Source of the DNA: Zanthoxylum bungeanum
Taxonomy: Eukaryota; Streptophyta; Magnoliopsida; Sapindales; Rutaceae
Direction: 5' to 3'
DNA: 64,000 nucleotides
Assembly (NCBI GenBank): GCA_019454045.1
Contig: SKCR01017983.1
Location: 109,107 to 173,106, forward strand
This document shows positions 57,322-64,000 of this stretch, in pieces. The notes under the pieces were generated by a model. That model did not search any database, was not told the DNA's origin, and saw only the letters and a list, made by a program, of their open reading frames with translations. The translations under genes were made by a program, and so were the position numbers. How positions within the stretch are numbered: position 1 is the first letter of the stretch; every line of letters begins with the position of its first letter.

Positions 57322-58059
57322 AATGTCAAGGATTTCTTGCTATGATTTGCGTGTGAGTTGTGTATTCTTAAGGGGCTGCATGTCTTGGTTAGGGGTTGTT
57401 TATATAGATAAGGGTTAGGGTTTCCCCTTGTCTCACAAGGAAAAGATTGGATTTGGTGTCAAACAAGGAAAGGATTTGATTGATTGGGGGGACCAATTTT
57501 GGTGAATTAGGAAGGTTGAATATTTGATTTCCTTGGTTTAGGAATACAATATTTTAATAGGTTAGGATTGATTTTAATTAGGCATAATATTTCTTTAATT
57601 TAGTATATAATATTCTGGATTAAGAAGTTACAATATTTTAATTTGGTATAATTATATTTTATGTTTTATTTAATTTGGTATATCAATTAATTAAATTTTG
57701 TTTAGTTAATATTTAATTTAATTAATATTTGATTTAATTTGTGTGTATTTTAGGGGCTATCGGTGTGTGTGGGCCTCTCTTGGTGGGCTAGGTGGTGTGT
57801 GGTTTGTTGAGTGGGCTTAGGCGGGTGGCAAGGGTTTTGGGGCCAAGGTTAAAGGTTTGCGGGTTTTTTTTTTTTGGGCCACTGGTGCTCTTGACGGAGG
57901 TCCAACAAGTGAGCTTGATGGTAAACAAATGAATAAGGATCTAACGAAATACCGATTCCCTTCCGACGACCGTTTCCCGCAATATCCTTAACTAAAAAAG
58001 GTAGTGCCTCCAACTGAGACTCATCATCGGGTTTCACATGCAAAAATGCAATGCCTACA
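57322..58059 (-). repeat. 5' LTR of the Tat element, segment 2
   Basis: Resumes at AATGTCAAGGATTTCTTGC and matches 31648-32381 of the 3' LTR, ending CCTACA. A TATA box (minus) lies at 57399-57408. It is followed by the GTACA duplication. Confidence 0.92.
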
Positions 58060-58399
58060 GTACAGTTTCATCCCTGATGAACTATTTTTATTCCGTTAAA
58101 GAATCGGCGCCTGGAATAGTATTACTCTGATTTTCATTGAGTTTTACTTTCCTCCCACTTACCACTGCATATGGGTATTCCTCTCAGGAAAACCACATGG
58201 AGAGTAACAATTACATTGTTCTCTTGTGAGTTGTATAAGTACTATAATTTGGTTTCCCTAGGATAACCTACAAATTATGCACTTATCCGATTTGGGTTTT
58301 AGTTTGGTATCATCCAAACATATGCCTAGCATTCCCAAATCTTCAGGAATGAGAAAACCCGGTTTCTTTCATGTTAATATCTAATATGAAATATGTCTA

Positions 58400-59020
58400 A
58401 CAGATTTTTCATGCAACCTTATTCAAAATAAGTATTGCATTGTTTAATGCGTATCCCTAGAAGGAAAATGTTAGCTCAGAGCGACTCATCATTAACCTTA
58501 CCATGTCCAACAAAGTTCGGTTTCTCTGTTCGGACACACCGTCAAATTGAGGTGTTCCAGGAGGAGTCCACTGTGAAAGAATACCATACTCTTTCAAGTG
58601 ATCTAGAAACTCATATGTTTAAGTATTTTACACTATGATCCGATCGTAATGTTTTTAATACTTTTACCGGTCTGTTTTTTCTACTTCGTGTCGAAACTCT
58701 TTGAATTTATCAAAAGATTCTGATTTATGTTTCACAAGAAACACATAACTATAACGCGATGCCACATCCGTAAAGGTTTCGAAGTATTCATGTCCACCTC
58801 TAGTCTAGCTAGATATGGGCCCACTTACGTCACAATGAACGAGGGCTAACAGATCGGTGGCACTTGCACATTCACTAAGTAAAAGATGTTTTAGGCACTT
58901 TGCCTAATAAACTAGTTTCGTAGACATTATTTGAATATAATCAAATCTGTCCTAATACCCACTCTTCGAAAGTGTGGATATACGAGTCTTGTTTATGTGT
59001 CCCAGACAACAATGCCACTT
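58400..59020 (-). pseudogene. Copia D integrase core (broken)
   Basis: The minus strand shows ATDLLALVHCDVSGPISS (catalytic Asp box at 58837-58817), then YFETFTDVASRYSYVFLVK (second Asp, near 58770). Nearby pieces match the E1 copy at 9.45-9.95 kb. Frames change repeatedly, so no long ORF survives. The region between this and RT was split by the Tat insertion at 58060/29188. This copy keeps the HCD box that is altered to HGE in E1. Confidence 0.78.
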
Positions 59021-59528
59021 ATAAGTCTCATCTGATTTATTCAGTTTGAGCTATTTGTTTGTCATGCCATATGTATGAGATTCATTTATATTCTAAATGT
59101 AAATATTGTTATTCACATCCAATGTGCTTATCTCAATATCATATTTATAAAATAAAACACTTAGTGTTCTAGAATATAAAGGTATACTCGCAACGGGTTA
59201 AACTTAGATATAGAGATAATGTTTCTAGTCAAACTAGGTACATTATAACAGTTTCGTAATTTAAGTACATTCCCAAAGGGTAGTTCCTAAACTTAGGTTT
59301 CTACGGTTAAAACAGCGACTCTCGTCCCGTTTTTGACTCTCAGGTAGATCTCAACTGAAGTCAGTATCATGCTAATCAACAGATTCTACAGATCAGTACA
59401 TATTTATGTACCACATCTAGTATCAAAAATCCAATTTTGGAACTAATAGTGAACATGTTTATGAAAAACATAATTGAAGCCGGAGCCTTACCCCGCCTTC
59501 ACTTCCTTCATGTATGCCTATCCATACG

Positions 59529-59570
59529 GCAGTTATGCATCCAGTGACCCCGTTTGCCACAGTTTAGGCA
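59529..59570 (-). pseudogene. Copia D gag zinc knuckle
   Basis: The minus strand encodes CLNCGKRGHWMHNC, an intact CX2CX4HX4C nucleocapsid finger. The surrounding gag (to about 60.2 kb) is broken. The equivalent ~60 bp are missing from E1 near 8820. Confidence 0.85.
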
Positions 59571-62496
59571 GATATCTTGGGATATGTCATTTGTCTTCCC
59601 AGAAGACAATGACGATTTTGTCGTTGCCCTTTTTTAGAAGCTCTGGCTCTGCCTCCTTGAGCATATCCATCAACTCTCCAAGAGTTTACTCTTGGTTCAT
59701 AATGAACCAGCCTCAGCTATCAAGTAGAGATTATAAGATCAAATCTTTGGTAGTCTCGGCCACGTAGGTAATGCCCAGCTAACCTTAGCTGTTCGATGTC
59801 AGCAATCATCTGTGACACCTAGTGCTTGACAGATGTACCCTCTGACATACGGGAGCGAAAGAGCTTCTTTTGCAATTTATACTTCTAAGATCTAAGAATA
59901 GATCTATGAATATCCTTTAATTTCAACATCATGGTTTAAGGATCTAATTCTTAATTCTGACGAAGAAATTTAAGAGTTATTGTGGTAAACATAACGGATT
60001 GAGCACTAAAGTTTTCATCACCATGAGTCTTCCAAAACTCATGCTCCACTATTTTCTCAACTCCAGGCTTAGGCCCGAGATGTTTCTCTATCAAATAGAA
60101 TAACTTCTCAGTTCCCAGGACTATGCTGAGGTTTTCTTCCCAATCTGAAAATTAGAGCCGTTTAAAGACATTTTCTCCCATGATTATGTTCTAAACGCTA
60201 ATCTTTCAGTTATCTTGATTCCAATAGTCCAACTATCCAATCAACGATTTCGGGTACAATCAAATATAATGATTACTATAGTCTAACTATATAATCAACT
60301 ACTATTTGATTAGTTAAATTCAAATATATTGATTACTATAATCCAATTATATAATCAACTATAAATGAAGTAGTTTCAATACAGTCCATCTGTTTAATTT
60401 AAAACAACAATTAAATATTAGTCCAACTAATATATATTTAAATAATGACGAAAAATGAAATGATCGTGTATTGGCAAGTATCTAAACGAAATTGCAAATT
60501 TAATACTTGCCTCCCACTATTTTTCGATGAGCCTCTAACCCTCTGTTGAGTACTCGGGAAACCTAGTTTCCTAGTGGGCTAGGATCCCGTTAAATAACAC
60601 ACAACCTTGACTTTGGCCAATAAGCTGTATGATATTTAACTAGGTAGATCTCTAAGATCAATTGGATCTCATCCAATTCATAGATCCAGTAGGTGGACAT
60701 CCATGTCCGAAACATATATCTAATATATGCCAATATATCCAATAATATTCCCTAACTTTTTCCTCTGAATCAACTAAGCCTTGGCTTTGGCACAAAGCGG
60801 GACCCATTGACTTTGGAAAGCTTCGTAATCGATGTCGATGGACAAGAAGTGATTTTGACTTTGGCCAACAAATCATAACTTGGAAAAGACATGCGATATG
60901 GAACAAACCCTTCATGATTCAAACACATCCGCGATGGACAAAGATCTTGACTTTGGCCAACAAACCAGTGCCAATCTTGGATCTTGAGAGAGAATCACTC
61001 AATGGAAGGAAAACGCTTAATATTTGTTGAGGGTTTTTCGCATAATTGCCAACCAATTAATTATCTTAGATTAAGTCTCATCATACACCCTTAAGCATGC
61101 ATTCTAAAAGCATAATAAGGCGCGGTAAATAAATTAATAATGATATGCGGATGGATATTTCACAAGTTATACCTAGAACAAATCTCTCACTTTTCTCTCC
61201 CGGGCTAGCACTATTCTTACTTCTACCCAATTACATAACACTTCTAAAGAAACCTCATTGACATTGAGGGGAATAGGTGAGAAGATAAATACAAAGAGTC
61301 AAGAGGTAATAGGCTGGACACGCAGGTCCAATTTAATAAATTCTAAATTTATTACAACAATTTCCAAAATTGCCCTCACCCATCTAATATCCATCCGATA
61401 TACATTATTCATACATCACATCTATGTATTCATACAAAGCATGTTATCAATCAATCTAATCCAATTAATTAATCTTTGATTAATGATCATCCAATGTTCA
61501 ACAACGATTTGATTTGCGCGAGTCCAACTCGTTAAGAATAAGTACTCAAAGTACGAATTCTTGAATTATATCAAACTACAATATCAAATCCAATTTAATT
61601 TGTATTCAATAATAATTCTTTATTTAATTCCAAATTAAATAATTACACTTTAAATGTGCCTTTAAGACTTGGATTCCAAATCCAATCTTAACGAGTCTCA
61701 AAGTCCCAATTAACATCCAATGTCAATTTAAGTAAAGTCCAATGGGCTTTTAATTAATTCATAAGGCATGGACTTTGGCAACCAAAGCCCAATAAGGAAT
61801 CACCCTTTGCCACAAAATTAATTTTGGCCTATTAGGCCCAATTAAATTTTTAAAGGCCCATTTATTTTATTTGGACTTTATGGAATGGTTTTAGGCCCAA
61901 TCGGATCCAACCAATTATCCTAAACCAAACTTGGCCCAACCAAGCCCATTAAGCCCAAATACAACATTATTAGCCCAATTCCAAATTAAGCCCAACTAAT
62001 TAAATTCTAATATTCCAAATTTCACAATTTAATTAATTAAAGTGTAATAGCCATAATTAATTTGTTAAATTAATATTTCCAAAACACCAATTACACTAAT
62101 TAATCATGCTTTAACTAATTAATTTGTGTCCAACACAAATTGAAACAAAATCCATTCATTCATGCTTCCATAAGCTCACGACAATTAGGGAATTTTTATA
62201 TCAATTTTGATTTCAATCCAATTAAATCACAAACTAATATATCCCATGCATTTTAAACACATCCAATTGTCTAAATTTCAAAAATCACCATGACTTTAAA
62301 TGGTTCAAACTCTCGGCCAAGCCTCCAAATTTGGGGAAAATTAATCCAATTATTTTTCATCAAATTGATCATGCATAACTCTAAGTTATCACTATATAAG
62401 CATACTCAACCAATCAATTTGAAGAAATCATGCTCAAATCACAAAATCCCAAATTAAAGTTTAAGAACCCTAAATTTAATTTCATTCTCAATTATG
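59571..62496 (-). other. Copia D gag remnants and leader
   Basis: Gag-like remnants without a long frame (to about 60.6 kb), triloop palindromes at 60.2-60.4 kb, CTTGACTTTGGCCAA repeats (about 60.60-60.96 kb), then an AT-rich leader matching the E1 leader inverted. No intact ORF. Confidence 0.7.
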
Positions 62497-62508
62497 GCTC
62501 TAATACCA
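62497..62508 (-). other. Primer binding site of Copia D
   Basis: Minus strand TGGTATTAGAGC, iMet type with one change, one base from the LTR. Confidence 0.88.
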
Positions 62509-62509
62509 T

Positions 62510-64000
62510 TGTTGGGTTTTCTAGGTCAAACCAATATCAATTAAGCAAGAAATCATGTGAATACAATAAAGTAAGAATGCGGAAAATACTCACTTTGATC
62601 GGTTTTGGATGTAGGAGATAACAAAAATTCCAAGCCTTTGTGATGTGCTCCAAGCTCATCTTTGATGTATGTTGAGCTTCCAAGCTTGTCCTTGAATTCC
62701 AAACTCATGGATTGGTTTCCCTATCACATTTGTGAAACTCGTTATGTGCTAGCAATGGAAGAAATTTGCAACAAAATCTTCATATTTCTTCTTACAACTT
62801 TCGGCCAAGCCAAGATGAATGAGAGGTAGAGGCTCACGGTTTTTGAGAGAGTTTGGGAGAGGAGAGAGTCTTTTGTTTTTCAAAAGAAAAACTATGTCAA
62901 ACGTCTCACACAATTTTGGTATATGCATTTCCAAAAAGTTTAACTAAAATTGGAGGGAAAATTGCATTAAAGTCTCTCAACTACTCTCATCACTCAAAAT
63001 GACTAGATGTCAATCACTAAAAAAGTGACAAGACTTCCATCACTTAAAGTGACTAAAGATGTGACTCGCGATGTGAGTTGTGGGCCCCACTTAAATTCAA
63101 AATCCGAGTGGCCCCGCAAACACATTCCGGGCTCGGGTTCGTTAATTTTGAATTAATGAATTTTCCATTGCGACGTAATTAAATCAAATTTAATTAAATA
63201 ATTATGCCTAGCAAAATTACTATTCACGTCACTAGCGAATTAATTCTAAATTAACTCGTTCGCCTGAATTAAAATTCAATTTTAATTTTGCTTCGAAATC
63301 TAATTTCGTTTAATATATCGAATATATTATTTTTATCGATTAATTCCAAATTAATCATTCTCTCTCTTCAAATAATATTTTATCCCAGATAAAATATCTC
63401 CGTAATTAATCCTAGATTAATTTTCTCTCTCATCTAATTAATCTCAGATTAATTATGTTCGAGTCATACGTCATCGGTGAATCTTCGGGAAGCGACCCAT
63501 GAGATCCCTGGATATGTTGGCAGTAAATCCGGTCATCGGAGTATCCGAATACGTGCGTACCTAGTACCACGTTCTTACCAATTTACAAGACATGGTTAGC
63601 TTCTAGCAAAGCACCGTGCCTACCCAATTCTCCAGAAATATTCTTTTAAGGAATATGTAATCTGTGTCAGTCATAGTATACGTAGTATTGCGTATTGTGA
63701 TCCAGTATCGAATGTCACATGTTAGGCCTGGGGCTGAAATTGTGTCTGCCCTGTACGAAGCATTTATCGGATCTCTGGTAACTAGTCTCTATAATCGGAT
63801 AATCATGACCTAGTTATATTATCCCGATGGTCGTAGTACTAAAGAGTACTAGTTACGTATCCTGCGTGATCATCATCTCCATATGACTGGAGTGATACTT
63901 CCAACTTGACATCACACCCAATACACTACGATTCTCAGTATACCCAGAAGAGGCGTACACAGAACCTGTTAAAGCCCTGGACGACCAAAACCAAAGTATA
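62510..64000 (-). repeat. 5' LTR of Copia D, cut by the window end
   Basis: Minus strand ends CCCAACA at 62510 and carries the palindrome array at about 63150-63465. By comparison with 26706-27729, about 500 bp of the LTR lie beyond 64000. Confidence 0.9.

Larger units (their letters stand above)
29189..58059 (-). mobile_element. Ogre/Tat-like Ty3 element (hosting two insertions)
   Basis: Minus-strand element of about 14.5 kb once the Athila-like insertion is removed. LTR ends are TGTAGG/CCTACA-type inverted repeats; the target duplication is GTACA. Order on the minus strand: 5' LTR (58059 to 40693, split), PBS complementary to a CCCCAGTGGAGTCGCCA tRNA end (I infer tRNA-Arg), leader with tandem repeats, gag, protease, RT, RNase H, archaeal-type second RNase H, integrase, tandem-repeat 3' UTR, PPT, 3' LTR. 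The second RNase H and 3' repeats are hallmarks of the Tat/Ogre lineage. Coding sequence is almost collinear with few breaks. Confidence 0.93.
26706..64000 (-). mobile_element. Copia element D, split by the Tat nest
   Basis: Minus-strand element. The left part holds the 3' LTR (26706-27729, truncated), PPT and RT/RNase H (to 29188). The right part (58060-64000) holds integrase, gag, leader, PBS (62497-62508) and 5' LTR (62510 to beyond the window). The 28.9-kb Tat insertion between them is flanked by GTACA at 29184-29188 and 58060-58064. Joined, the interior is 5.9 kb, matching the 5.8 kb of E1. Coding sequence is broken but better preserved than in E1. Confidence 0.9.

Overview
This window is plant nuclear DNA, most likely from a eudicot, and almost all of it is nested LTR retrotransposons. 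The evidence is tRNA-iMet-type primer sites (TGGTATCAGAGC), Ty1/copia, Ty3/Tat and Athila-type signatures, a hAT transposase with a BED finger, and a plant-type LOG (cytokinin-activating enzyme) copy. I see no intact host gene, RNA gene or CRISPR array. No database search was possible, so lineage names rest on motifs and boundary structure.

Left part (1-17.1 kb). An Athila-like internal fragment (1 to about 1.7 kb) is followed by a Copia 5' LTR (LTR A, from 2143). LTR A is split twice. A complete Copia element, E1 (3769-13805, target duplication CTTCT), sits in it, and so does a solo LTR (13999-16084, duplication GGAGA). LTR A ends at 16272 and its leader runs to about 17.1 kb, where it abuts a truncated opposite-strand Copia fragment (17.1 to about 20.9 kb).

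Middle part (20.9-26.7 kb). This holds decayed repeat DNA, the 3' end of a Ty3/gypsy element (22983-23101), and a broken hAT transposon with BED-finger transposase (23102 to about 26 kb).

Right part (26.7-64 kb). This is a four-level nest, with all parts on the minus strand. Copia element D (26706 to beyond 64000) was hit by an Ogre/Tat-like Ty3 element (29189-58059, duplication GTACA). The 5' LTR of that element was hit by an Athila-like element (42979-57316, duplication CGTGT). The Athila LTR was hit in turn by a non-autonomous Tat element (43462-52534, duplication ATTAC). Subtracting insertions restores sensible lengths: D has a 5.9 kb interior against 5.8 kb in E1.

Most notable points: (1) an intronless LOG gene copy carried inside the Athila-like element, open except for one TGA; (2) a leader block of about 250 bp shared, in the same place and orientation, by a Copia fragment and both Tat elements; (3) arrays of perfect palindromes with a three-base TGG-like centre throughout the Copia family; (4) a full-length Copia element with closely similar LTRs that lacks its gag zinc knuckle and RT catalytic box; (5) a non-autonomous Tat element whose whole gag-pol is replaced by about 1 kb of unrelated sequence.
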